A stretch of DNA of 64,000 nt from Leptolyngbya ohadii IS1 (GCF_002215035.1 NZ_NKFP01000006.1:4121080-4185079); one strand, 5' to 3'. Positions 53,802-62,626 are shown, numbered from the stretch's first letter. Notes: generated by a model from the sequence alone, not told the origin. Numbers and translations are program-made.

Positions 53802-54449
53802 CTAGGCGGGTTGCTTGTCTCGAATTTGGATAATGGCTGCGGAAAGCTGGTCAGGGCGATCGATCAGGGCATCGGGAGCGGCTGCGAGCAGGATTGTGCG
53901 ATCGTTCAATCCCCAACTGACAGCAATGCTGGCAAGCCCGGCGCGTTTTGCGGCTTTTACGTCTCTCACTTCATCTCCGACCAGGACAAGCTGCTGGGAC
54001 TCCGTGCGGTTCAGCCTGACTAATTTTCTGAGAACCCACGCCTTTCCCGATAAAATCTGCGCCCCGTCTACAAACTCGAAAAGGTGAGACATTTCCTGCA
54101 ACTGCAAAAAACACGCCACATTTTCAGAGGAGTTCGAGGTGACAATGCCAAGTCGATATCCCTGCTGGTGTAGCTCTAGCAGAGCCTCGCGCATTCCCGG
54201 AATAAACTGCAAATCGGGAATAAATTGGCTGAGTTCCTGGCGGAATCGCTGCAAATAGAAGGGCAGTTTCCACGCCGGAATGCCCAAATAGCGAATCATT
54301 TTTCTCGCACTAAACGTTCTAAACAGGGGAACCTGAGAGGCTGCAACTGGCGCATAGCCATAGTCCTCCGCAAGCTGATTGGCAGTTTTAATAAAAATCT
54401 CCAGCGAATCGGCGATCGTGCCATCAAAATCGAAAACGATTAAACTCAT
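53802..54449 (-). CDS. HAD-family phosphatase (phosphoglycolate phosphatase-like)
   Basis: This 215-residue haloacid dehalogenase-type hydrolase has motif I FDFDGTIADS with nucleophile Asp, motif II VTSNSSENV with Ser/Thr role, a Lys in the GKAWVLRKL region and motif III VGDEVRDVKAAKRAG. The helical cap between motifs I and II fits the Gph/PpaX subgroup. The substrate could be 2-phosphoglycolate, pyrophosphate or another small phosphate, and sequence alone does not decide. I chose ATG 54449 (MSLIVFD), which starts directly at motif I. The 20 residues encoded earlier in the frame are not typical. Confidence 0.9.
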   Translation of the reverse strand: MSLIVFDFDGTIADSLEIFIKTANQLAEDYGYAPVAASQVPLFRTFSARKMIRYLGIPAWKLPFYLQRFRQELSQFIPDLQFIPGMREALLELHQQGYRLGIVTSNSSENVACFLQLQEMSHLFEFVDGAQILSGKAWVLRKLVRLNRTESQQLVLVGDEVRDVKAAKRAGLASIAVSWGLNDRTILLAAAPDALIDRPDQLSAAIIQIRDKQPA

Positions 54450-54641
54450 GCTCTGCTTCAACTCATGCGCTAATGCGAACGAAAAAGGGGGATGCGTCCA
54501 GTCTGACATAATCCTCTGGTTGAAGTTCTTCGGGTAGCTGTATCTCTAGAGAGGCGTTTTGCCAATTCCTTTTCGTTAGTTTGAGTGCAGGGCTGGCAAT
54601 TTCCCATAAAGGCGATCGCAGTCCACTATCACATCCCGGCA

Positions 54642-54677
54642 AGACGGATTCACAGACGGATTCACAGACGGATAGAG
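54642..54677 (+). repeat. 12-bp tandem repeat (AGACGGATTCAC), three units
   Basis: Two perfect units and one diverged unit (AGACGGATAGAG) end 10 bases before the pentapeptide-repeat start codon, so they occupy its ribosome-binding region. Confidence 0.85.
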
Positions 54678-54687
54678 AGAGACGCAG

Positions 54688-55233
54688 ATGAACGCAGAAG
54701 AATTGAAACAGCGATACGAAGCAGGCGATCGGGACTTTAGCATTGCCGAACTGAGCGGTGCAAATCTAGAAGGCATAAATCTCAGCGGGGTAGTGCTGCA
54801 CGGAGCCATGCTGGAAAAAGCAAACCTGCGGGGAGCCAATCTGAGTCAGGCAGTGTTAAGCGGTGCCGCCCTCACGGGTGCCGACCTGCGGGAAGCCGAT
54901 CTGCGAGAAGCCGACCTAAGTGATGCCATCCTCGACGGTGCCCTGCTGACGGGAGCCAATCTAGAAGGCGCAACGCTCGATCAGGCAGACCTGACCCAGG
55001 CAAACCTGGAAGGAGCCGACCTCACTGCTGCTGACCTCAGCGAAGCCGAACTGTATGCCGCCGACTTTACCGGAGCCGAGCTGGACTACGCCGACCTGAG
55101 CCAGGCAAATCTAGCAAACGCCGAACTCGACAAAACAAATCTGACAGGCGCAAATCTCCAGGATGCGAACCTCAAGGATGCCCTGCTGGACGAGGCGATC
55201 GTGGACGGCACAATTCTGGAAGACCGCCTTTAA
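54688..55233 (+). CDS. Pentapeptide-repeat protein
   Basis: This 181-residue protein is composed almost wholly of A(D/N)LxX repeats from about residue 22 to 175 (for example NLEGINLSGVVLHGAMLEKA, then ADLREADLREADLS), forming a right-handed quadrilateral beta-helix. About 30 five-residue units are present. There is no signal peptide or membrane segment, so it should be cytosolic. The surface is acidic. Some pentapeptide proteins mimic DNA and protect topoisomerase; most cyanobacterial ones have no known role. The downstream 146 bases hold a CGCTCCT-T-AGGAGCG hairpin and G-rich repeats (55240-55340). Confidence 0.9.
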   Translation: MNAEELKQRYEAGDRDFSIAELSGANLEGINLSGVVLHGAMLEKANLRGANLSQAVLSGAALTGADLREADLREADLSDAILDGALLTGANLEGATLDQADLTQANLEGADLTAADLSEAELYAADFTGAELDYADLSQANLANAELDKTNLTGANLQDANLKDALLDEAIVDGTILEDRL

Positions 55234-55379
55234 CGCCCCCCTAACCCCCCAATTATTTCTTTCCGCTCCTTAGGAGCGAGTGGGGGGAACCGAAACCTTT
55301 TCTTTAGCGCCTCCCTACCTTCCAAATTCTGGGGGGAACGAAACCCTTTGTTGATAGCAGGAAAGCCTCATCATCTGCC

Positions 55380-55940
55380 ATGACGATTAATCCTCCTTCC
55401 GTTTCATCTGTTCAGCAGCCAGCTAGTCAATCGATCGACCGCCCCTCGGCGCGTCCCCTGATTACGGCAGGCATTGTGCTGGGCTTGGGAATCGGTGGCT
55501 TTTTTGATGGGATTATCTTCCATCAGCTTTTGCAGTGGCACCACATGTTTACCAGCGTAGAAACGGATATGACCGTAGCAGGCATGGAAATTAATACCCT
55601 GGGCGACGGGCTGTTTCACCTGCTGGACTACATTTTTGTTCTGATAGGAACCTACCTGCTGTGGAAAGCGGGACGGGGAGCCGAGCGCATCTGGTCAGGA
55701 AAAGTTTTATTCGGCGCAATTCTGGCAGGCTTCGGCACCTTTAACTTGGTTGAAGGCGTGATCGACCATCACATTCTGGGAATTCACCATCTGCGATCGG
55801 GTTCAAACGAACTGCTGTGGGATCTGAGCTTTCTGGCGGCGGGTGCGATTTTGCTGGGAGTCGGCTGGTTGTTAATGAAAGGCGATCCCGCAGGGCTGCG
55901 GGCAACGGTGTCCGATCGAGCAGAGGCAGAGGTTCGATAG
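55380..55940 (+). CDS. DUF2243 membrane protein
   Basis: This 186-residue polytopic membrane protein has four hydrophobic segments and the family motif GGFFDGIIFHQLLQWHHM in the first helix, followed by LGDGLFHLLDYIFVLIGTYLL and FNLVEGVIDHHILGIHH. Several conserved His residues in and near the membrane suggest metal or heme binding, which is inference. The last about 20 residues (GDPAGLRATVSDRAEAEV) are encoded by the palindromic repeat element at 55883, so the natural C-terminus has probably been replaced or extended. Confidence 0.9.
   Translation: MTINPPSVSSVQQPASQSIDRPSARPLITAGIVLGLGIGGFFDGIIFHQLLQWHHMFTSVETDMTVAGMEINTLGDGLFHLLDYIFVLIGTYLLWKAGRGAERIWSGKVLFGAILAGFGTFNLVEGVIDHHILGIHHLRSGSNELLWDLSFLAAGAILLGVGWLLMKGDPAGLRATVSDRAEAEVR
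55883..55918 (+). repeat. 36-bp palindromic element inside a coding sequence, copy 2
   Basis: Matches 49751-49786 at 33 of 36 positions and begins with the same CGATCCCGCAGGGCTGCGGG. Here it encodes DPAGLRATVSD at the end of the DUF2243 protein, a different reading frame from copy 1. Confidence 0.85.
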
Positions 55941-56001
55941 TCCGGCGCAATTCTGACCCAGACCGCTATAGTGGGAAAGCGGATCACAGGCAGGGTAGGA
56001 C

Positions 56002-57177
56002 ATGGCTCAGTTTTCGCGAGTTGTTTTGCGTCGATCGAAGGAAGATGCCGTGCGGCGGTTTCATCCCTGGATTTTTTCGGGGGCGATCGCCCAGGTTGAT
56101 GCTCAGGATGGCGATATTGTCGAAGTCTTCAGCAACAGCGGCGAGTTTCTGGCGATCGGCTTGTATCACAACAGCAATATTGCGGTTAAAATTCTTGCCT
56201 TCCATCCGGTCAAAGATCTGGATGATTTGTTCACCGAGCGGATTCGGCAGGCGTATCAACTGCGATCGCAGCTTGGCTTAACCGAGAGCGAAACCACCAA
56301 CTGCTATCGACTGATCAACGCCGAAGGGGACAACCTACCCGGACTGATTGTGGACTGGTATAACGGCACAGCGGTCGTTCAGGCATACTCGATCGGCATG
56401 GCACAGCAGCGTCACCGCATTCTCGCCGGACTGCGATCGGTCTACGGAGACAAACTGCGATCGGTCTACGACAAAAGTGCTGCCGTCTTACCGCACACCC
56501 TCAACGCCAAACCCGAATATCTGCTGGGCGAAAAAGAAGAAGGCTTAGTGCAGGAATACGGGCATCGCTTTCAGGTGGACTGGGAAACGGGACAAAAGAC
56601 AGGCTTTTTCCTCGATCAGCGGGAACACCGACAACTTCTCACCCACTATTCCGCAGGCAAGCAGGTCTTAAACACCTTCAGCTATTCCGGCGGCTTCTCA
56701 GTCTATGCGCTGCAAGCCGGAGCCTCCCTGGTGCATTCGGTAGACAGTTCCGCTAAGGCGATCGACCTGACCAAACAAAATATCGCCCTCAATCCCACCG
56801 AAACGGGAACCCACGAAGCTTTCACCGACGACGTATTCGACTTCCTCAAAACCTGCGACCAGCAGTACGATGCGATCGTCCTCGATCCACCTGCCTTTGC
56901 CAAAAATGTCTCCGCCCGCCACCAGGCAGTGATGGCATACAAACGGCTCAACCTCCAGGCATTCCACCGTCTGCGGTCGGGCAGCGTTCTCTTCACCTTC
57001 TCCTGCTCCCAGGTCGTCCAGCGCGATCATTTCCAGGGTGCAGTCCTCGCTGCGGCGATCGAATCCGGGCGATCGGTCAGAATTCTGCATCATCTAACCC
57101 AACCTGCTGATCACCCAGTGAATCTGTTCCATCCCGAAGGCTTGTATCTGAAGGGACTGGTACTTTGGGTGGAATAA
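56002..57177 (+). CDS. RlmI-like class I rRNA cytosine methyltransferase
   Basis: This 391-residue SAM-dependent methyltransferase of the RlmI/RlmK family has an N-terminal PUA domain (about 5-80: RRSKEDAVRRFHPWIFSGAI), a linker domain with INAEGDNLPGLIVDWY, and the Rossmann methyltransferase domain (TGFFLDQREHRQLL, NTFSYSGGFSVYALQAGA, VLDPPAFAK and a Cys-containing FTFSCSQ). RlmI methylates a cytosine of 23S rRNA. The exact target here is inferred from family. A short internal duplication (56428-56473) encodes LRSVYGDKLRSVYDK. Confidence 0.9.
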   Translation: MAQFSRVVLRRSKEDAVRRFHPWIFSGAIAQVDAQDGDIVEVFSNSGEFLAIGLYHNSNIAVKILAFHPVKDLDDLFTERIRQAYQLRSQLGLTESETTNCYRLINAEGDNLPGLIVDWYNGTAVVQAYSIGMAQQRHRILAGLRSVYGDKLRSVYDKSAAVLPHTLNAKPEYLLGEKEEGLVQEYGHRFQVDWETGQKTGFFLDQREHRQLLTHYSAGKQVLNTFSYSGGFSVYALQAGASLVHSVDSSAKAIDLTKQNIALNPTETGTHEAFTDDVFDFLKTCDQQYDAIVLDPPAFAKNVSARHQAVMAYKRLNLQAFHRLRSGSVLFTFSCSQVVQRDHFQGAVLAAAIESGRSVRILHHLTQPADHPVNLFHPEGLYLKGLVLWVE

Positions 57178-57218
57178 TCTAAATTCCCCAATATTTCCAT
57201 ATAGATATAAGAAACCTA

Positions 57219-57343
57219 GTGTCCAAACTCAGCCTGGATACTGCTCGGTTGCGGATCTATCGCTAATCAATCTGATCTGGAGGCAGAGCCTCCTAAAGGC
57301 ATTCCAACGCAGAGCATTGGAACCAGGACAGCATTGGAACAAG
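57219..57343 (-). repeat. Dispersed multi-hairpin repeat, copy D
   Basis: Same orientation as copy C. Module 4 (ACTCAGCCTGGAT) and module 3 are degraded; module 2 GGAGGCAGAGCCTCC and module 1 TTCCAA-N9-TTGGAA are perfect. A partial second module 1 half (GCATTGGAACAAG) follows. It lies between the methyltransferase and bvdR, which converge here. Confidence 0.85.
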
Positions 57344-57371
57344 AAATTTCCCCTGCTCCCCTGCTCCTCAC

Positions 57372-58382
57372 TCACTCACCTACCTCTACCACCTCCCCAA
57401 CCTCCGCCGATCGCCTTGCCGCATCTGCGACCTGAAGCGCATAGAGGCTGGCATTGAGGCTGACATACAACGGAGTGCCGATCGTCAGATGGTCTAACAC
57501 CTGCGTTGTGTCTTTGGCAAAGAGTCCGCGCCGACTGCCCACTGTCAGGGTTTTCGTGCCTTCTGCGGTTACAAGCTGTCCCTGTTCGCCGTCGATCGTC
57601 AGGGCACCCCGATCGCCTTGGATGGTGAGGGTGCGATCACTGTACCAGATGGCTTCGCCTTTGCCGTAAACAACTTCCGCAATCAGACCACTGGTGAAAC
57701 GGAGCTGGGCGGTGCAGAGACAGGAGGAGAAATAGCCTGTGGCTTTGGCACTGTCCCAGAAGCGAGTCTGACAGCTTACTGTCGCAACTGATCCAAACAA
57801 GTCCGTCAGGCGATGAATCCGCGATACAGCTCCCACTAAGGGAAAGCCAAACTGCTCCCGGTGATAGCTCCACTTTTCTGGGGCAGGCTGCTGACACATC
57901 AAACTTGCCGATCGCAGATAGAAGGGAATTCCGACCCCCGGTAATGCCGCTTTAATCGACTGGTGAATGCCGCTCAGCAGTTCAATATGCTCGACGTGGA
58001 GCAGTTTGTTTTGCTGCTTTGCCAGGGCAATCAGTTCGGCGGCTTCGGCAGCGGTCAACGCCAGCGGATATTCAACGACGACGTGCTTTCCGGCTTCCAG
58101 AGCAGCACGGGCAATTTTGCCATGCTCGTAGTTGGCAGAGCAGATAATCACCAGATCAATGTCCGATCGCTTCACCAGATCGCGCCAGGACTGCACGGCA
58201 GGCACACCGTAGGTCTGAGCAAAGGTGGTGGTTCTGTCCGGCTGATGTCCCGCAATGGTGATGAGCTGCGATCGATTATCTGCCTGAATTGCCTCTGCTC
58301 GCCGTGCCGCTGCGTATCCGGTACCGACGATACCTGCCCGAACTAGAGTTGCTGGAGTCCCTGACGCGAAATTACCTGCCAT
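57372..58382 (-). CDS. bvdR: Biliverdin reductase (Gfo/Idh/MocA family)
   Basis: Reduces biliverdin IX-alpha to bilirubin with NADPH. It is linked in cyanobacteria to phycobilisome assembly. This 336-residue Rossmann protein begins VRAGIVGTGYAAARRAEAI. The full pattern agrees with the Synechocystis BvdR as I recall it: QSWRDLV, LEAGKHVVVEYPLALT, LLHVEHIELL, FGFPLVGAVSRIHRLTDLFG, VTVGSRRGLF-like (here LTVGSRRGLFAKDT) and PLYVSLNASLYALQVAD. The more general label is Gfo/Idh/MocA oxidoreductase. The combination of HVEHIELL and GSRRGLF makes BvdR the best call. It is followed upstream by the ROK regulator gene on the same strand, 92 bases away. Confidence 0.87.
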   Translation of the reverse strand: MAGNFASGTPATLVRAGIVGTGYAAARRAEAIQADNRSQLITIAGHQPDRTTTFAQTYGVPAVQSWRDLVKRSDIDLVIICSANYEHGKIARAALEAGKHVVVEYPLALTAAEAAELIALAKQQNKLLHVEHIELLSGIHQSIKAALPGVGIPFYLRSASLMCQQPAPEKWSYHREQFGFPLVGAVSRIHRLTDLFGSVATVSCQTRFWDSAKATGYFSSCLCTAQLRFTSGLIAEVVYGKGEAIWYSDRTLTIQGDRGALTIDGEQGQLVTAEGTKTLTVGSRRGLFAKDTTQVLDHLTIGTPLYVSLNASLYALQVADAARRSAEVGEVVEVGE

Positions 58383-58474
58383 GAATTTCCCCTAACTTTC
58401 CCCTAACTAAATTTCTCTTGAGGATGATTCCCTCGGACATTATTACAGGCGATTTACCTCTCTGGGAAACCGCT

Positions 58475-59767
58475 TCAGGAATGCAGCAGCATCAAATCAG
58501 GCATCTGAAACAGGGATTGATACACCAGTGCTGCCCCGCCGATCGCCGCCCCATCCTCAAATTTAGAAATTGCCAGTCGAAATCGGGCAGTTCGATCGAA
58601 GCGATAGCCGCTGCCGTCCGGCAAACAGTTTTGAAGCTGCTGATTGAGCTGATCTTGCACATCGGGCAACAGCACTGCCAGCGATCCGCCGAAGACAATG
58701 CGCTCCGGATTCAGCACACCCACGATTCCCCGCAGTCCCCAGCTCAGATATTTTCCCCACTGCTGCACGACCTTCTGGGCGAGCGGGTCTGCCTGTTTCA
58801 GTCGGAGGATCAGTGTATCCAAATCGATCGATTCTTCGCTGTGCTGACGGTAGGCATTCAGCAGTCCGTCCTTGCTGCACAGTGCCTCCAGGGTTCCGGG
58901 CAATCCATCCGTCGAAGTTTGAGGAGAGTGGGGGTCGATCATCAGGTGAGAGATTTCGCAGGCAGTTCCCCCCGCGCCGCGCAATAGCCGATGATGCAGC
59001 ACCATCCCTGCCCCCACCCCAACGCCCAGAAACACATAGAGCAAACTCTGTCCCGGCATTGACCCGCTGAGGTACATCTCCGCTAATGCCCCCGCATTGG
59101 CATCGTTTTCGATAAACAGCGGCAAATCCACATGCAGATCCAGATAGGGACGTAGATCCACCTGATGCCACTGAAGTCTAGGAGCCTGAAGCACTATCCC
59201 TTCCCGATCGAGACTGCCCGGAACCGTAATCCCAATCCCCCGCGATCGCTCCCGTCCCTGCGGATTTGCCTGCCAGATCCGATCCAGCAAGGCGGCAAGC
59301 TGTTTAGCAATGGCGGCAGGATGGGTATCCGTAATCGGCGACTGCACCCGACGAGTCACCTGGGCAGCCAGACTGAGTTCCACCACGCGCAGCGTTTCAT
59401 CGCCGATCGCCGCCCCAATAAAAAATGCCCCTTCCGGGTTTAGCGTCAGTTTTGTACCGGGACGCCCCCCCGCTGCACCCGATACCGTTTCCTGCCCTTC
59501 CCGAATCAGACCTGTGGCAATGAGTTCGCCTGTAATGATGGTGACGGTCGATCGGGTTAAACCCGTGCGCTGCGCCAGTTCCGATCGCGTTAAGCCAGGG
59601 TGGTAGCGAAGCAGGCTCAGAATGCGGGTAAAGTTAATTTGCTTGAGGAGGCTGGCAGTCGTGGTTAATGGCTTTTGATCTAATGGCTTTTGATCTAATG
59701 GCTTTTGATCTAACGGCTTCTGATTCAGCGATTTTGGATTGAGCGGCGGCTGACGGTTTGTTTTCAT
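58475..59767 (-). CDS. ROK-family transcriptional regulator (XylR/NagC-like)
   Basis: This 430-residue repressor has an N-terminal winged helix-turn-helix (LRYHPGLTRSELAQRTGLTR, STVTIITGELIATGLI) and a sugar-kinase-like ROK domain (IGITVPGSLDREG, IENDANAGALAEMY, FLGVGVGAGMVLHHRLLRGAGG). The Cys-rich zinc motif usual in ROK proteins (CxCGxxGC) is absent; TSTDGLPGTLEALCS stands there. The N-terminus carries a coding 15-bp tandem repeat giving LDQKP repeats. A strong palindrome lies 22 bases before its start codon, suggesting autoregulation. Sugar-type effectors are typical. The sugar importer at 39.5-42.9 kb is a possible target but no shared operator was found. Confidence 0.92.
   Translation of the reverse strand: MKTNRQPPLNPKSLNQKPLDQKPLDQKPLDQKPLTTTASLLKQINFTRILSLLRYHPGLTRSELAQRTGLTRSTVTIITGELIATGLIREGQETVSGAAGGRPGTKLTLNPEGAFFIGAAIGDETLRVVELSLAAQVTRRVQSPITDTHPAAIAKQLAALLDRIWQANPQGRERSRGIGITVPGSLDREGIVLQAPRLQWHQVDLRPYLDLHVDLPLFIENDANAGALAEMYLSGSMPGQSLLYVFLGVGVGAGMVLHHRLLRGAGGTACEISHLMIDPHSPQTSTDGLPGTLEALCSKDGLLNAYRQHSEESIDLDTLILRLKQADPLAQKVVQQWGKYLSWGLRGIVGVLNPERIVFGGSLAVLLPDVQDQLNQQLQNCLPDGSGYRFDRTARFRLAISKFEDGAAIGGAALVYQSLFQMPDLMLLHS
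59666..59725 (-). repeat. 15-bp in-frame tandem repeat in the ROK regulator, four units
   Basis: Three perfect and one diverged unit (plus strand TAATGGCTTTTGATC) encode LDQKP repeats before the helix-turn-helix. Units are multiples of three, so copy-number change would preserve the frame. Confidence 0.92.
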
Positions 59768-59789
59768 AAGAAACTATCCACCGTCCAGT

Positions 59790-59808
59790 TTGTTTGATTG
59801 ACAAACAA
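59790..59808. promoter_or_regulatory. Palindromic operator TTGTTTG-ATTGA-CAAACAA
   Basis: A perfect 7-bp inverted repeat with 5-bp spacer, 22 bases upstream of the ROK gene. A looser second TGTTT...AAACA pair lies at about 59819-59839. T- and A-rich inverted repeats of this kind are the usual binding sites of XylR/NagC-type ROK proteins. The site would also control the divergent gene at 59877. Confidence 0.65.
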
Positions 59809-59876
59809 TCATAGGGGGTGTTTGTTCGAGGATTAAACAATCTAAGGTGGGAGAGTCGAGTTAAAGGTTCTTAACA

Positions 59877-60176
59877 ATGCGTACCTACCAACAACAGCGC
59901 AACTATGAAAAGCTAGAGCAGCTTCGTCCCCAGGTTCGAGCACGGGTGCTGATCGGACTGCGTCAAATGTGTGAGGACTATCTGGTCTTCTGGAGTTCTG
60001 CCACCGGAGAACCGCGTGTGCGTCAGGATGTGGATGCCGATGGCAATATCTACTGGGAGGCATACGATCCGCAGCACCACTGCACCATTCGCTTTGATGA
60101 GGAGCAAAAACTGCTGATGTGGCTGGATGAAAAGCCCTATCGCAACGCGGAACTGAATCCGTGGGACTTGAATTAA
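59877..60176 (+). CDS. Conserved hypothetical protein, about 99 aa
   Basis: This small soluble protein has a helical N-terminus (YQQQRNYEKLEQLRPQVRARV, CEDYLVFWSS) and a beta-rich C-terminal part (VRQDVDADGNIYWEAYDPQ, CTIRFDEEQKLLMWLDE). It has a compact, conserved look and good codon use. I do not recognise a family. It is divergent from the ROK regulator and shares its palindromic operator region, so it may be under ROK control. AAGG precedes the ATG at a poor distance. Confidence 0.72.
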   Translation: MRTYQQQRNYEKLEQLRPQVRARVLIGLRQMCEDYLVFWSSATGEPRVRQDVDADGNIYWEAYDPQHHCTIRFDEEQKLLMWLDEKPYRNAELNPWDLN

Positions 60177-60454
60177 TCGAGTTTGATCAATCGAGTTGAA
60201 TTAATCGAGTTTCATCAGGATGCGATCGCGCCTCAGAGGAAGTCTCAGCGTTAAACTATTCTCTGGCAGATGCGCGAGGCAGGGTTCTGATTACGGCTCC
60301 ACTTTTAGCTTTATTTTCAGCTTCATCTTTAGCTTCATCTTTCGCTTCATTTGTAGCGAAGGCTCGATTCCCGTTCCGGTTTATTAGCGGTCAGCAGACT
60401 ATTCCGCAGTCTATTCCGCAGAGCATCCAGCAAGCATTTCAGCGGGTCTGCATT

Positions 60455-62626
60455 TTGGGACTGGCGATTGTCTGTTTGCTCATCCTTCCAGTCACCGTTT
60501 CAATGACGGTCGGCATCCAGTCTGCGATCGCCGTCACGCTCCCCAATCCCACGACGGAAACCCTGGTTCGCAGTCCCCTGACGCTGGAGCTTTTGCAGGA
60601 GCGACTCAAAACGCCCACTCAAACTGAGGGAACCCGCCTGATCGACCTGCGGCGTCTGGAAATTGACCTGCGCCCCGAAAATGCCGCCTTTCGCGATCAG
60701 TTCTATCGCCTGATTCAGACCCAGCTTCAGCGATCGAGCCTTCCCCTCGGACTGGATCTCAGCTATTCCCTGGTGCGGGGCGAACTGAAGATGAGCGATC
60801 TGGGCATTCGCACTCCCCTCTACGGGCAAACCCTGCCGCCGTTTTTCACCGAACGAGAACAGGCGCAGTTGAATCGCGATCGCCGCCGCTTGTCCCAGGT
60901 GAACCAGTTGTCCCAATCCCTGCTGCTGCAAACCCAGGTGCCGCCCCTGCAAATCACCGTCCTGCGAGGTTCGCTCAATCTGGCGCAGACGCAGTTCGAG
61001 GGCTTTGTCAACTTTACGAATACCTTCTTTCTCGGTCGGGTCAGTGCCCAGGGAGCCAGATTTCAGGAGGTGGACTGGTCAGAGGCGCGGTTCAGCCAGC
61101 CCGTTACCCTCAGCAACGCCATCTTTCAACGGGATGCCCGATTTCGCAGCATTCTCTGGTTCGATCGCCTGCGGGCAAATCAGATTCAGTTTCAGGGCAG
61201 CGTCACCTTCCAGAGCAGCGAGTTTCAGGCATCCGGCAGCTTTCACCAGTCAGCCTTTCAGCAAAACGCAAACTTTACCCGCACCCAGTGGCAGCAAAAC
61301 GCCGATTTTGCCCAAACCCGCTGGCAGAATAACGTTTTCTTCGATCGCAGCAAATTTTCCCAGTCTCTTTTTCTGACGGAATCCTCGTTTGAAAAACTCC
61401 TGAGCTTCCGGCAGGCACAGTTCGATCGATCGGTGAATCTGCGCGGGGTGAGCATTGCCTATCAGGCGGACTTTGGCGATGTCAGATTTGCCCCCGGTGT
61501 CCATCTCAACGTGCCTGAGCTTCAGTTTGATCCGCGCCGCGCCTCGATTCTGGGCAATCCGGGGCAAATTGGGCGAGTGCTGTCTGTCCCCGCTCTGCAA
61601 GGCAACGAAACCCTGCTGCGAAACCTGGTGCAAAACTTCCGCCAGATGCAGCAAATCAGCGATGCCAACCAGATCGAATACACCACACAAAAGCTCCGAT
61701 CGCGTCAGATCTGGCAGCGGATTGTGGGAACGGACTTAAATACCGCCAGTGTCAGCGAGCTTCAGCAGGTCGGCTTTTCGGCAAAGCAGGCAGAATCAAT
61801 CTTGCAGGCACGCAGCCAAACCCCCTTCCGTGGCACCAACGATATCCTGCGGCTGGAGACGGTCGATCTGGCGACCTATGTCAAAGTGCGCGATCGCATT
61901 AGCGTTGGTCGGTCTGCCTCGGCGACGGGATGGCTGGGGGACGGGTTAAAGTGGCTGGGGCTGAGTTTGCTGCTGCTGCTGACCCGCTACGGCACAAGTT
62001 TCTGGCTAATTTTCGGGGTAGGCATTGTCTCTATCGCCTATTTCGGACTAATGTTCTGGCTAATCGATCGCGTCCGTCGTCGCTACCCCAAACCCATCCT
62101 GCCAGATTCGATCGAGGTGGGCTGGATTTTCAGTGGGTTTAGCGGCATTACGATCGCCGGAATCACCGCCATTTTTCGCAGCGCCGAACAGCCCCTCCTG
62201 ACCCTCTCCTGCCTGGGACTGCTGATTCTACCTGTACCGATCGCCCTCGTCGCATTAATCTACTGGCGGGGACGCTACCACGATCTGATGGAGGTCAGCT
62301 ATCTGGTGGAAGATGCCACCCTGCGCCAGTTGCGCTTCCTCATCGGCAGACTGCCCGTGATTCCCGGCTACCCCATGTTTCGCGAGCGCTATATGCCCAT
62401 TCTCTGGGAGCGGCGCTGGGGCTGGCTCAACTATTTCGATTTCAGCTTGAATAACTTGCTGCGGTTTGGCTTCAACGACGTGCGGCTGCGCGATCAGCAT
62501 GTTCCCGGTTTGATCACAGCTCTTGCCTGGTATCAGTGGGTGCTGGGGTTGCTCTACCTGGCACTGCTGCTCTGGACGCTCTCCCGCACCATTCCTGGAC
62601 TCAATCTGCTGATCTACTTTAAGTAG
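60455..62626 (+). CDS. Pentapeptide-repeat, helix-hairpin-helix membrane protein
   Basis: This 723-residue envelope protein has an N-terminal signal or anchor (GLAIVCLLILPVTVSMTVGI). Degenerate pentapeptide-like repeats lie at about 170-350, with aromatic-rich FxxxxF spacing such as QFEGFVNFTNTFF and NADFAQTRWQNNVFFD. A ComEA-like helix-hairpin-helix segment (LNTASVSELQQVGFSAKQAE, about 427-470) and a C-terminal region with about five membrane helices follow. No ATG or GTG is available, so TTG 60455 is the first permitted start. The function is unknown. The upstream 278 bases carry short repeats: AATTAATCGAGTT twice near 60180 and AGCTTCATCTTT near 60320. Confidence 0.82.
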   Translation: MGLAIVCLLILPVTVSMTVGIQSAIAVTLPNPTTETLVRSPLTLELLQERLKTPTQTEGTRLIDLRRLEIDLRPENAAFRDQFYRLIQTQLQRSSLPLGLDLSYSLVRGELKMSDLGIRTPLYGQTLPPFFTEREQAQLNRDRRRLSQVNQLSQSLLLQTQVPPLQITVLRGSLNLAQTQFEGFVNFTNTFFLGRVSAQGARFQEVDWSEARFSQPVTLSNAIFQRDARFRSILWFDRLRANQIQFQGSVTFQSSEFQASGSFHQSAFQQNANFTRTQWQQNADFAQTRWQNNVFFDRSKFSQSLFLTESSFEKLLSFRQAQFDRSVNLRGVSIAYQADFGDVRFAPGVHLNVPELQFDPRRASILGNPGQIGRVLSVPALQGNETLLRNLVQNFRQMQQISDANQIEYTTQKLRSRQIWQRIVGTDLNTASVSELQQVGFSAKQAESILQARSQTPFRGTNDILRLETVDLATYVKVRDRISVGRSASATGWLGDGLKWLGLSLLLLLTRYGTSFWLIFGVGIVSIAYFGLMFWLIDRVRRRYPKPILPDSIEVGWIFSGFSGITIAGITAIFRSAEQPLLTLSCLGLLILPVPIALVALIYWRGRYHDLMEVSYLVEDATLRQLRFLIGRLPVIPGYPMFRERYMPILWERRWGWLNYFDFSLNNLLRFGFNDVRLRDQHVPGLITALAWYQWVLGLLYLALLLWTLSRTIPGLNLLIYFK

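Noticed and set aside
53802-54449. Specific assignment as phosphoglycolate phosphatase
   Set aside because: HAD motifs do not distinguish it from PpaX-type pyrophosphatases, so only the family is given.
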